Assembly (NCBI GenBank): GCA_046541515.1
Contig: JBKHDD010000044.1
Span: forward strand, 1 to 29,089
Length of the DNA stretch: 29,089 nt
DNA from: CAYFVR01 sp046541515
GTDB taxonomy: Bacteria; Desulfobacterota; Desulfobacteria; Desulfobacterales; Desulfococcaceae
Reading direction: 5' to 3'
Shown: piece by piece, positions 20,626 to 29,089 of the stretch
Layout: each line of letters opens with the position of its first letter
Numbering within the stretch: the stretch's first letter is position 1
Translations under genes and position numbers: made by a program
The notes under the pieces: model-generated
The model's input: only the letters and a program-made list of their open reading frames with translations
What the model was told of the DNA's origin: nothing
Database searches by the model: none

Positions 20626-20913
20626 ATGAACAAGCTCGAACTGATCAAGGCCCTGGGGGAGGAGACCGGATTGTCCCAGCCGGAAGCCGCCTACATCGTC
20701 CGCTACTTTTTCGACGCCATGTCGGAAGCCCTGTGCCGGGGAGACCGGGTGGAAATCCGGGGACTCTGGTCTTTTCACGTCAAGAACTACCCGAGCTACC
20801 AGGGGCGCAATCCCAAATCCGGAAAAGTGGTGACCGTCGAGGAAAAATCCCTGCCCTATTTCAAATGCGGCAAGGAGCTTCGAGACCGGGTGAACCGCGG
20901 CCATTCCAACTGA
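20626..20913 (+). CDS. HU/IHF-family DNA-binding protein
   Basis: A 95-aa nucleoid protein that binds and bends DNA as a dimer. It begins MNKLELIKALGEETGLSQPE, the HU/IHF helix-turn-helix. It then has DRVEIRGLWSFHVKNYPSYQ, where HU has the conserved GFGTF-like strand, and the beta-arm GRNPKSGKVV (60-69) with the intercalating proline at 63. The YFKCGKELRDRVN tail is like IHF/HU C-termini. Family features do not separate HU from an IHF subunit securely; RGLWSF and the 95-aa length lean toward the IHF side. The chosen ATG matches the family start and has GAGG 11 bp upstream. A longer reading from 20539 would add 29 residues with no similarity. Confidence 0.92.
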   Translation: MNKLELIKALGEETGLSQPEAAYIVRYFFDAMSEALCRGDRVEIRGLWSFHVKNYPSYQGRNPKSGKVVTVEEKSLPYFKCGKELRDRVNRGHSN

Positions 20914-21153
20914 AGCGGACCTTTCCGCGGGGAGCGGGCGGATGGCTTCCAAGAATCGACAATTGTGCTTCGCCTTTCCAAGCCGGGAAACCTTTTTCGA
21001 CGGACGCCGACTGATCCAGCTGCGACTGGTTTGGCCGCGCCGCTGCCGTTGCCGGCGGTTTTGCCGCGAGCAGGCGACGCTTTTCGACCGGGAACGGAAG
21101 CGGGATTCCGATCGGGAAGAGCCGTCCGGCCGCTGACTCCCGCCGCCCTGCGC

Positions 21154-21192
21154 AAAAAAAGCCCCCCTTTCCCGAAACGGAAAAGGGGGGCT
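21154..21192 (-). terminator. Intrinsic terminator of the TorF-like porin gene
   Basis: On the minus strand, AGCCCCCCTTTTCCG and CGGGAAAGGGGGGCT form a long stem with one bulge around a TTT loop, followed by TTTTTTT. It lies about 50 bp after the porin gene stop. Confidence 0.92.
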
Positions 21193-21244
21193 GGTTTCCG
21201 CGCATCCCGTTCGCGGGAAACGCGTTTCTTGAAACCGGCTTGCC

Positions 21245-21970
21245 TTAGAAGTCCACCGAAATTCCCAGCCCGGCGTAGAGATGGCCGGTGTCGCCGTCAT
21301 AGCTGCGGCTTTGGATCCGGTCCTCGGCGCTGTCGGTCAGCGGGAAGGTGTATCCCAGGGTGGTGGTGAGGGTGAAGTCCTGGTAGAGGGGCACGGTCAG
21401 TTCGGCGAGCAGTTCGCCGGTGTTGAAATTGGTGAAGGAGCCGGTGGTTTCGTTTTCGGCGTTGAAGCTGACCAGCGCCTCCAAATCCAAGACCATGTCC
21501 CGGGGCAGGTCGTGGCTGTGGCTGACGGAGGCTTCCAGGTACAGGCCGTTGCCCTCGTCGAAATCCAGGTAGCCGGTGACTTTGGGGGTCAGAAACAGGT
21601 TGGTCAGGGTGAAGGACCCGTAAATTTCCTGGGTGTCTTCCTCCCCGTCCAGGCCGTAATAAATGTATCCGGCCTCGATGTCGATCTGGTTCCGGCTTAG
21701 CTGGTAGTACAGGGTCAGATCGGTTTCGTTGTGCTCTTCGGTTTCGGTGTCGTAGTTGGCCCACAACTCCGCGCCGAAGCTTTTGTACATGAACCCGGTG
21801 TGGGGCTGCACCACCCATTCGTCGCTCAGCTTCTGGCCGCGCCAGACGTAATTGCTAAAAAGATCCAGGGCGGCGTAGCCGCTTTTTTCGTTCTCCTGGC
21901 CCCAGGCGCTTCCCACGCCCATGGTCAGCCCGATGGTCATAAGCGACGCGACAACCAATAGCCTTTTCAT
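21245..21970 (-). CDS. TorF-like putative outer-membrane porin
   Basis: A 241-aa outer-membrane beta-barrel precursor. The N-terminus MKRLLVVASLMTIGLTMGVG is a Sec signal peptide with likely cleavage after SAWG. The mature part starts near YAALDLFSNYVWRGQKLSDE, characteristic of the TorF family of putative porins. The chain then alternates polar and aromatic residues (YYQLSRNQIDIEAGYIYYGL and similar) and ends in Phe, the BAM recognition residue. It has no cysteine in the mature part and is acidic. A strong AGGAGG before the ATG at 21970 fixes the start; a longer in-frame extension lacks a signal peptide. It is monocistronic, ends with an intrinsic terminator, and is divergent from nifU. Substrate unknown. 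Confidence 0.85.
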   Translation of the reverse strand: MKRLLVVASLMTIGLTMGVGSAWGQENEKSGYAALDLFSNYVWRGQKLSDEWVVQPHTGFMYKSFGAELWANYDTETEEHNETDLTLYYQLSRNQIDIEAGYIYYGLDGEEDTQEIYGSFTLTNLFLTPKVTGYLDFDEGNGLYLEASVSHSHDLPRDMVLDLEALVSFNAENETTGSFTNFNTGELLAELTVPLYQDFTLTTTLGYTFPLTDSAEDRIQSRSYDGDTGHLYAGLGISVDF

Positions 21971-22082
21971 CTGCTTCCTCCTTGATAAACGGTTGGGGGG
22001 CTCCTCCTCGCCATCCGCGAGAATACGCGAACGGTAGTTGCAGAGGTATACGATCGGCGCCGGGGGGGCGTCAATAGCAATC

Positions 22083-22117
22083 CCGCGTGGAACGGTCCAC
22101 GGCGCGGTTTCTTTTTT
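22083..22117 (+). terminator. Terminator-like hairpin in the nifU leader (possible attenuator)
   Basis: CCGCG-TGGA (83-91) pairs with TCCA and CGCGG (96-107), with a 3-nt bulge and a 4-nt loop, and is followed directly by TTTCTTTTTT. It points toward nifU and ends about 65 bp before its start, in the divergent space after the porin gene start. No gene on the plus strand immediately upstream needs a terminator. It may therefore be an attenuator for the nif/cys transcript or the end of a small leader RNA. Confidence 0.5.
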
Positions 22118-22181
22118 CGGCAAAGTGGTTACGTTTACAGATTATCCACCCGAATCCATCGGAGTAATCCGGAGGTCCAAT

Positions 22182-23021
22182 ATGTGGGAATATTCAGACA
22201 AGGTAAAGGAACATTTTCTCAATCCGCGAAACGTGGGGGAAATTGAAAACCCCAGCGCGGTGGGAGAGGTCGGCTCCATGTCCTGCGGCGACGCGCTGAA
22301 GCTGACGCTGACCGTTGACGAAAACGAACGCATCGTGGACGCGCGTTTCAAGACCTTTGGCTGCGCCTCCGCCATCGCTTCGTCCTCGGCCCTGACCGAG
22401 ATGCTGAAGGGGAAGACCATCGCCGAGGCCGAGAAAATCACCAACGACGACATCGTCGCCTATCTCGGCGGGCTGCCCAAGGAAAAAATGCACTGTTCCG
22501 TCATGGGTCAGGAAGCATTGACCCATGCCATCGCCTGTTACCGCGGCGAGGCGGTGGAGGAAAAACCCGGCAACGTGGTCTGCGAATGCTTCGGCGTCAC
22601 CGACCTGGAGATTCGTTCCGCCCTGGCAAGCCACCACCTGCCCACGGTGGAGGAGGTGACCAATTTCATCAAGGCGGGCGGCGGCTGCGGCAAATGCCAC
22701 GACCGGATCGAGGCGCTCATCGCCGAATCCCGGGGAGAAGCCCCCGCGCCGGCCCCCAAAGCCCCTCCGGCGGCGCCCATGACCAACCTCCAGAAGATGC
22801 ACCGGATCGAAGAGGTACTGAGGAGCGACATCGCGCCGGCCATCGAAAAGGACGGCGGCCGGATCGAGTTGCTGGACGTGGACGGCGACGTGGTGAAGGT
22901 GCGGCTTGCCGGGGCTTGCGCCACCTGCGCCGCCGCCCAGATGACCCTCAAGGATTTCGTGGAAAAAACCCTTCGGGAAAAGGTGAAGCCGGAGTTGACG
23001 GTGCAGGAGGTGCGCGGATGA
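22182..23021 (+). CDS. nifU: Fe-S cluster scaffold protein NifU (three-domain)
   Basis: NifU builds Fe-S clusters from sulfur delivered by NifS. The 279-aa protein has all three domains. The IscU-like scaffold (1-125) has Cys35 in SMSCGD, Cys61 in TFGCASAIASS and Cys105 in KMHCSVMG. The central BFD-like [2Fe-2S] domain (130-182) has Cys134 and Cys136 in VVCECFGVT, and Cys169 and Cys172 in GGGCGKCHDRI. After an Ala/Pro-rich linker comes the Nfu domain (200-279) with CATC (Cys246, Cys249). GGAGG 7 bp upstream fixes the ATG. It overlaps nifS by 4 bp. In anaerobic bacteria the NIF system often serves general Fe-S assembly; no nitrogenase genes are visible here. Confidence 0.97.
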   Translation: MWEYSDKVKEHFLNPRNVGEIENPSAVGEVGSMSCGDALKLTLTVDENERIVDARFKTFGCASAIASSSALTEMLKGKTIAEAEKITNDDIVAYLGGLPKEKMHCSVMGQEALTHAIACYRGEAVEEKPGNVVCECFGVTDLEIRSALASHHLPTVEEVTNFIKAGGGCGKCHDRIEALIAESRGEAPAPAPKAPPAAPMTNLQKMHRIEEVLRSDIAPAIEKDGGRIELLDVDGDVVKVRLAGACATCAAAQMTLKDFVEKTLREKVKPELTVQEVRG

Positions 23022-24187
23022 CGTCGATTTATTTGGACAACAACGCCACCACCGCCGTCGATCCCGAAGTAGTTGAGGCCATGTTGCCGGCGCTTCGGGA
23101 CCACTACGGCAATCCCTCCAGCATGTACGGCATCGCTCGAGAGACCGCTTTTCTGCTCAAGGATGCCCGTCGCCAGGTGGCCGATTTGATCGGCGCGGCC
23201 CCGGGGGAAATCATTTTTACCAGCTGCGGGACCGAAAGCGACGCCACCGCCGTCTGGTCCGCCCTGCGGTCCCGCCCGGATCGGAAGCATTTCATCACCT
23301 CCGCGGTGGAACATTCCGCCATCAAGAATCTCGGGGAATTTCTGTCGGTCAACGGCTGGCGGGTCACCGTGGTCCCCGTGGACGGCGCGGGCCGGCTGGA
23401 CATGGACTTTTTTCATGACCACCTGGACGACGACGCCGCCGTGGTCAGCCTCATGTGGGCCAACAACGAAACCGGCGTGCTCTTTCCCGTGGAGGAGATC
23501 GCCCGGACCTGCCGGGAGCGGGGCGTGCTGTTTCATACCGACGCCGTCCAGGCGGTGGGCAAAATCCCCATCAACCTGGCGGAAAGCGCCATCGACATGC
23601 TGAGCCTTTCCGGCCACAAGCTCCACGCGCCCAAGGGCGTGGGGGCGCTTTATCTGCGGAAGGGAACTCCCTTTTCCCCCTTTCTCATCGGCGGACACCA
23701 GGAGGGCGGACGCCGGGCCGGCACCGAGAACGTCGCATCCATCGTCGGGCTGGGGCGGGCCGCGCAACTGGCGGCCGAACGGATGAACGACGAAAACAGC
23801 CGGGTGCGGGACCTCCGGGACCGGCTGGAGAGCGGCCTGCTGGAGCGGGTTCCCCAGTCCCGGGTCAACGGCGACCGGGAGGCCCGGCTGCCCAACACCG
23901 CCAACATCAGCTTCGACTACGTGGAGGGAGAGGGCGTTCTGCTGCTGCTGGACGAGGCCGGGATTTGCGCCAGCTCCGGCTCGGCCTGCACCACCGGCTC
24001 CCTGGAGCCCTCCCACGTGCTCCGGGCCATGGGCGTGCCCCGGGAGGCGGCCCACGGGTCGGTGCGGCTGAGTCTGAGCGTCCACAACACCGAGGCGGAG
24101 ATCGACACGGTGCTGGACGCCCTGCCGGCCATCGTCGAGCGGCTCCGCCAGATGTCGCCCTTCTGGAAAGACGCCTGCACCGGCTGA
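23018..24187 (+). CDS. nifS: Cysteine desulfurase NifS
   Basis: A 389-aa PLP enzyme that takes sulfur from cysteine as an enzyme persulfide and hands it to NifU. The N-terminus IYLDNNATTAVDPEVVEAML is typical. PLP-binding marks are SAVEHSAI (His99), HTDAVQAVGK (Asp175) and SGHKLHAPKGVG with Lys201. The catalytic Cys324 lies in ICASSGSACTTGSLEPSHVL, a group I (NifS/IscS-like) loop. The PNTANISFDYVEGEG segment agrees. The ATG overlaps the nifU stop (ATGA, 23018-23021). The next gene, cysE, starts 43 bp later, so cysteine supply and use are encoded together. Confidence 0.97.
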   Translation: MTSIYLDNNATTAVDPEVVEAMLPALRDHYGNPSSMYGIARETAFLLKDARRQVADLIGAAPGEIIFTSCGTESDATAVWSALRSRPDRKHFITSAVEHSAIKNLGEFLSVNGWRVTVVPVDGAGRLDMDFFHDHLDDDAAVVSLMWANNETGVLFPVEEIARTCRERGVLFHTDAVQAVGKIPINLAESAIDMLSLSGHKLHAPKGVGALYLRKGTPFSPFLIGGHQEGGRRAGTENVASIVGLGRAAQLAAERMNDENSRVRDLRDRLESGLLERVPQSRVNGDREARLPNTANISFDYVEGEGVLLLLDEAGICASSGSACTTGSLEPSHVLRAMGVPREAAHGSVRLSLSVHNTEAEIDTVLDALPAIVERLRQMSPFWKDACTG

Positions 24188-24230
24188 ATTCCATAGCGGG
24201 AAAGGCCGGAGCGGGAAAGGAAGACCACCC

Positions 24231-25172
<942 letters not shown>

Positions 25173-25220
25173 GCCCGGCTTTCCGCCGGGCGACCCAGCA
25201 TTTGCGAAAGGGAGTTTTTA

Positions 25221-26144
25221 ATGCGAATTTTCACCAATGTGAAACACGCCATCGGCGATACGCCCCTGGTTCGTCTCGGTCGGGTGGCCGAGGGCATCGA
25301 CGCCGCGGTGCTGGTCAAGCTGGAGTATTTCAATCCCCTGGGCAGCGTGAAGGACCGGCTGGCCGCCGCCATGATCGACGCGGCGGAGGTGGACGGCCAC
25401 ATCGGCCCGGATACCGTGATCGTGGAGCCCACAAGCGGCAACACCGGCGTGGCGCTGGCCTTCATCTGCGCCGCCAAGGGCTATCCGCTGACGCTGACCA
25501 TGCCCGAAACCATGAGCGTGGAACGGCGGAAGCTGTTGAAGCATCTGGGCGCCGATCTGGTGCTGACTCCGGGAGACAAGGGCATGAAGGGCGCCATTCA
25601 GGCGGCGGAGGATTTTCTGGCCCAGCATCCGGAAGCCTACATGCCCAACCAGTTCGCCAACCCGGCCAACGCCCGGGTCCATCGGGAAACCACCGCCATG
25701 GAAATTTGGCAAGACACCGAGGGCGCGGTGGACATCTTCGTGGCCGGAGTGGGCACCGGCGGGACGCTGACCGGCGTCTCCCAGGCCATTCGCAGCCGCA
25801 AGCCCGGCTTCCGGGCCGTGGCGGTGGAGCCGGAAGGTTCGCCGGTCTTGTCCGGCGGTTCTCCGGGTCCCCATAAAATCCAGGGCATCGGGGCCGGCTT
25901 CGTTCCGGACGTGGTGGACCGCGCCGTCATCGACGAGGTGGTGACGGTCACCAACGAGGAGACCTTCGAAATGGCCCGCCGGCTGGCCGCCGAGGAGGGG
26001 ATTCTTTGCGGCATCTCCTCCGGCGCGGCGGTGGTCGCGGCGCTTCGCGTGGCCGCTCGGGAGGAAAATCGGGGCAAAACCATCGTCACCGTGCTGGCCA
26101 GCACGGGAGAGCGGTATTTGAGCACTCCGCTGTTTCTGGACTGA
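25221..26144 (+). CDS. cysK: Cysteine synthase (O-acetylserine sulfhydrylase)
   Basis: A 307-aa fold-type II PLP enzyme that makes cysteine from O-acetylserine and sulfide. PLP lysine is Lys44 in EYFNPLGSVKDRLA. The substrate-binding loop is TSGNTG (71-76). GVGTGGTLTGVS is the PLP-phosphate loop, and GAGFVPDVVD and SSGAAVVAALRVA are family marks. The tail GERYLSTPLFLD matches CysK proteins. GGGAG 8 bp upstream supports the ATG at 25221. It follows cysE by 48 bp and completes the nifU-nifS-cysE-cysK block, which in a sulfide-rich anaerobe gives a direct path from serine and sulfide to Fe-S clusters. Confidence 0.96.
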   Translation: MRIFTNVKHAIGDTPLVRLGRVAEGIDAAVLVKLEYFNPLGSVKDRLAAAMIDAAEVDGHIGPDTVIVEPTSGNTGVALAFICAAKGYPLTLTMPETMSVERRKLLKHLGADLVLTPGDKGMKGAIQAAEDFLAQHPEAYMPNQFANPANARVHRETTAMEIWQDTEGAVDIFVAGVGTGGTLTGVSQAIRSRKPGFRAVAVEPEGSPVLSGGSPGPHKIQGIGAGFVPDVVDRAVIDEVVTVTNEETFEMARRLAAEEGILCGISSGAAVVAALRVAAREENRGKTIVTVLASTGERYLSTPLFLD

Positions 26145-26193
26145 TCGACCATCACCGGTCGCCCCCGGGCGGCGCGTTCCGGGAGGTTCCCTT

Positions 26194-29089
26194 TTGGCGC
26201 GAAACCTGATCGGCGGACTGGCCGGCGCGGTGCTGGGCGGCCTGTTTTTGGACGGGGAAGGCGTGATTCCCGGCTTTCTCGTGGGGATTCTGTTCGCCGT
26301 GGTTTTGGAGCTTCGCCGCCGGGTGGGGGAGCTGGAGCGGAGATTGGGGATTTCCCCGGAATCGGCGGCCGCCCCTCCGCCCGGCGAAGAAGCGGCAACC
26401 CCTGCTCGCGCCTCCCGCCGCTACCCGCCCGGCTCCCACGGCGCGTCCGAATCCGCGTCTCCCGCCCTCGCCCGGAAAACCCGGGAAACGCTCCCCGGCG
26501 CCCCCGTATCGCCGCCCCCGCCGCCCGAACCTGCGCCTCCGGTTTCCTCGGAAACCGGCGCCGAATCCGAAGAAGATCTGGAATGGGAAATTCCCGCGCC
26601 GCCTTCCAGCGAGCCCGCCTCCACTGAAGAGGCGGATTCCGCGCCGGTTGCCGCATCCGTTTCAGCGTCCGTTTCAAGCGGGGGGGCGGGTCGTTCCGCC
26701 GCTCCGCCGGTTTCTCCCCTCCCGCCGCCGCCATCCCAACCGGAAACGCCGCGATGGCAGACGTCCATCCGGGAGTTTTTAACCGGCGGAAACTTGGTGG
26801 TCCGCGCCGGGGTGGTGATCCTGTTTTTCGGCGTCGCCTTTCTGCTGAAATACGCGGCCGAACAGGGGCTGGTCCCCATCGAATTCCGGCTGGCCGGGGT
26901 CGCGCTGGGCGGCATGGCGCTGCTCGGCCTCGGTTGGCGCTTGCGGGAAAGCCGGAAAGGCTACGCCGTCACGCTCCAGGGCGCGGGCGTCGGCGTTTTG
27001 TACCTGACGTTGTTCACGGCGGCCCGGCTGTACGACCTGATTCCGCTGGGGCTGACCTTCTTCCTGATGGTGGCGCTGGTCGTGCTTTCCGGCGTGCTGG
27101 CGGTGCTCCAAGACGCGCTTCCCCTGGCCGTTTTCGGAGCGTTGGGCGGCTTTCTGGCCCCGGTGCTGGCCTCCACCGGGCGGGGCAGCCATGTGGCGCT
27201 GTTCACCTACTACACGCTGCTGAACGCCGGGATTCTTCAGGTGGCCTGGTACCGCTCCTGGCGGGTGCTGAATCTCATCGGCTTCTTTTTCACCTTCGGC
27301 GTGGGCACGGTTTGGGGATTGCAATACTACCGTTCGGCTCACTACGCCACGGTCCAGCCCTTTCTCCTCCTTTTCTTCCTGTTTTACGTCGCCATTTCCG
27401 TCCTTTTCGCCCACCGGCTTCCGGTGAAACTTCGGGGCATGGTGGACGGAACGCTGGTTTTCGGCCTGCCCATCGTGGTGTTCGCGTTGCAGGCTCGGCT
27501 GGTTGCCCGTTTTGAATACGGCCTGCCCTTCAGCGCCCTGGCCCTGAGCGCTTTTTACGTGGGGTTGGCCTCGGTCCTCTGGCGCCGGGCCGTGACCGGG
27601 ATGCGGCTGCTGGCGGAATCCTTTCTGGCGCTGGGCGTGGTCTTCGGCAGTCTGGCCATCCCGCTGGCCCTGGACGGCCGCTGGACGGCCGCCGCCTGGG
27701 CCATGGAGGGCGCTGCCCTGGTCTGGATCGGCGTTCGGCAGAATCGAGCCTTGGCCCGGAATTTTGGATTGCTGCTCCAGTTCGGGGCCGGTTTTTCCTT
27801 TATCGTTGCAACGGGCGGACGGGGAAGCGGGCTCCCGTTTCTCAACGGCGTTTTTCTGGGCGGGCTGGTGGTAAGCCTCGCGGGGCTCTTTTCCTCGGCC
27901 TATCTGGAACGGAACGCCGAGAGCCTCCGCCGTTGGGAGCGGGGAAGTCATGTTTTATTTTTGATCTGGGGACTGCTGTGGTGGCTGGGAACTTGGGGCC
28001 GGGAGATCGATTGGCGGTTGTCCGGGTCGCTCCAGGAGGAACCGGCCTTTCTGGCGTTGATTTCCCTGACGGCGTTGGCGCTGGGCGAGCTATGCCGGAG
28101 AATTCGCTGGCGAAGCGCCGGGGCGCCCGCCGGAATGTTGCTTCCGGTGCTCCTTTTATCGGCCGGGGATTTTTGGGGAGATTCCCTTCCCGCCCATCCA
28201 TTCACCCGTTGGTTTATTCCCGCCTGGGCGATTGCCTTCGGCGTCCATTTTCGGCTGCTGTTCCGGTTCGAGACGATTTGGCGACCCGGCATTGTGCGGT
28301 TGTGGCACCTGGGCGGGGTGGTCCTCGCGGTCTTTCTGGTTTCTTGGGAAATCGCCTGGTGGGTGGATCGCCTGGTGGCCGGACCCGCCTGGGATTCCGC
28401 CGTTTGGGGTCTGATCCCCGCCCTGACGGTGTTGGGTCTGCTGGGACCGGCGTGGAACATCCGATGGCCGGTGGCGCGGCAAACCGAAGCCTATCGGGGC
28501 ATGGCCCCGGCGGCGCTGGTTTTCTGCGCTTCCCTATGGTTCTTGGCGGTTTGTCTGCAAGCGGGAAATCCCGACCCGCTTCCGTGGTTTCCCGTTTTGA
28601 ATCCGCTCGATTTGGCCCAGGCGTTTGTGTTGGTGGTGGCGGTGGTTTGGCTCCGCGCGATCCGAGAGGCGGGCTACCCCGAAATTTCTCCGGAGGTCTT
28701 CCGGGGACTGGCTTTTGCGGTGGGCGTTGGCGTCTTCCTCTGGCTCAACGCGGTCACCGGGCGGGCGGTCCATTTCTGGGCCGGCGTGCGGTACGCCGCC
28801 GGTCCGTTGTTCGATTCCGACCTGTTCCAAGCGGCGATCTCCATTTTGTGGAGCCTGGTGGCCCTGGGGCTAATGGCCGGTGCGGCCCGGCGGGAAAGCC
28901 GATCGGTCTGGATTTGCGGCGGGACGCTGCTGGGGCTGGTGGTGGTGAAGCTGTTTTTTGTGGATCTGGCCGGTTCCGGCACGGTTCCCCGGATCATCTC
29001 TTTCATTGGCGCGGGGGTGTTGATGCTGGTGATCGGCTTTCTGGCCCCGCTGCCGCCCCGGCGGGCGGCGGAAGAAAGCGGGCCGGTTG
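26194..29089 (+). CDS. DUF2339 multi-pass membrane protein (3' end outside window)
   Basis: The frame is open from the TTG at 26194 to the window end (965 codons). TTG was chosen because GGGAGG lies 7 bp upstream and the reading opens LARNLIGGLAGAVLGGLFLD, a membrane hairpin. A short coiled segment LELRRRVGELERRLG comes next, then a Pro/Ala/Ser-rich linker (about residues 60-190). The DUF2339 core then begins with FLTGGNLVVRAGVVILFFGV and AFLLKYAAEQGLVP. The rest is about two dozen hydrophobic segments. DUF2339 proteins are large predicted inner-membrane proteins of unknown function. The gene follows cysK by 49 bp without a terminator, so read-through is possible, but no functional link to sulfur metabolism is known. 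Confidence 0.88.
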   Translation, partial: MARNLIGGLAGAVLGGLFLDGEGVIPGFLVGILFAVVLELRRRVGELERRLGISPESAAAPPPGEEAATPARASRRYPPGSHGASESASPALARKTRETLPGAPVSPPPPPEPAPPVSSETGAESEEDLEWEIPAPPSSEPASTEEADSAPVAASVSASVSSGGAGRSAAPPVSPLPPPPSQPETPRWQTSIREFLTGGNLVVRAGVVILFFGVAFLLKYAAEQGLVPIEFRLAGVALGGMALLGLGWRLRESRKGYAVTLQGAGVGVLYLTLFTAARLYDLIPLGLTFFLMVALVVLSGVLAVLQDALPLAVFGALGGFLAPVLASTGRGSHVALFTYYTLLNAGILQVAWYRSWRVLNLIGFFFTFGVGTVWGLQYYRSAHYATVQPFLLLFFLFYVAISVLFAHRLPVKLRGMVDGTLVFGLPIVVFALQARLVARFEYGLPFSALALSAFYVGLASVLWRRAVTGMRLLAESFLALGVVFGSLAIPLALDGRWTAAAWAMEGAALVWIGVRQNRALARNFGLLLQFGAGFSFIVATGGRGSGLPFLNGVFLGGLVVSLAGLFSSAYLERNAESLRRWERGSHVLFLIWGLLWWLGTWGREIDWRLSGSLQEEPAFLALISLTALALGELCRRIRWRSAGAPAGMLLPVLLLSAGDFWGDSLPAHPFTRWFIPAWAIAFGVHFRLLFRFETIWRPGIVRLWHLGGVVLAVFLVSWEIAWWVDRLVAGPAWDSAVWGLIPALTVLGLLGPAWNIRWPVARQTEAYRGMAPAALVFCASLWFLAVCLQAGNPDPLPWFPVLNPLDLAQAFVLVVAVVWLRAIREAGYPEISPEVFRGLAFAVGVGVFLWLNAVTGRAVHFWAGVRYAAGPLFDSDLFQAAISILWSLVALGLMAGAARRESRSVWICGGTLLGLVVVKLFFVDLAGSGTVPRIISFIGAGVLMLVIGFLAPLPPRRAAEESGPV

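Noticed and set aside
20942..21136. Possible 64-codon small gene after the HU/IHF gene, with a GGGGAG upstream
   Set aside because: The predicted product is Arg- and Cys-rich with no recognisable motif, and another frame in the same stretch is equally open. Coding status cannot be supported.
22038..22181. In-frame upstream extension of nifU
   Set aside because: The added 48 residues have no family similarity and would cross the terminator-like hairpin. The ATG at 22182 has a strong GGAGG and the conserved NifU N-terminus.

Overview
The window is a dense, GC-rich bacterial chromosome segment whose genes are mostly housekeeping or conserved. Several features suggest an anaerobic, deltaproteobacteria-like (Desulfobacterota) organism: a NIF-type NifU/NifS pair beside serine acetyltransferase and cysteine synthase, a tryptophanyl-tRNA synthetase with a near-match to the [4Fe-4S] cysteine motif of the Thermotoga enzyme, a TorF-like porin, an RF2 frameshift site, and trpS-scpA-scpB order. 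The taxonomic call is inference; no 16S gene is present. I see no phage, insertion sequence, CRISPR array or toxin-antitoxin locus.

Layout. 1-941 (minus): 5' portion of thiD behind a TPP-riboswitch-like aptamer whose P1 helix starts at the expected transcription start of a sigma70-like promoter. 1190-1981 (plus): an atypical crotonase, followed by a REP-like palindrome and a 19-bp hairpin. 2102-5806 (minus): lnt, prfB, an HD-domain protein and a DUF523/TudS-like protein, linked by overlapping or close junctions; prfB carries the classic RF2 programmed +1 frameshift. 6226-6594 (plus): a DksA/TraR protein. 6601-11854 (minus): a BMP-type nucleoside ABC importer operon (binding protein, two permeases, xanthine-guanine phosphoribosyltransferase, double ATPase), with four GATC sites at exact 10-bp spacing in the leader. 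12006-12500 (minus): a two-SEC-C YchJ-like protein.

12717-17805 (plus): a hybrid sensor histidine kinase whose stop overlaps the start of a metallo-beta-lactamase-fold protein with two tandem cyclic-nucleotide-binding-like domains. This pair is the best candidate in the window for an undescribed signalling system. 17954-20306 (plus): trpS, scpA, scpB. 20347-20421: tRNA-Val(CAC), with its own near-consensus promoter and a strong terminator. 20626-20913: an HU/IHF-family protein. 21245-21970 (minus): a TorF-like outer-membrane protein with an intrinsic terminator. 22182-26144 (plus): nifU, nifS, cysE and cysK, a compact route from serine to cysteine to Fe-S clusters, preceded by a terminator-like hairpin in the leader. 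26194 to the window end (plus): a large DUF2339 membrane protein that starts with TTG and runs off the window.

The nucleoside operon would couple uptake of nucleosides or bases to salvage by Gpt. The nif/cys block couples sulfur supply to cluster assembly. The kinase/MBL pair probably links an extracytoplasmic stimulus to a nucleotide- or oxygen-related hydrolase, but its ligand and substrate cannot be read from the sequence.
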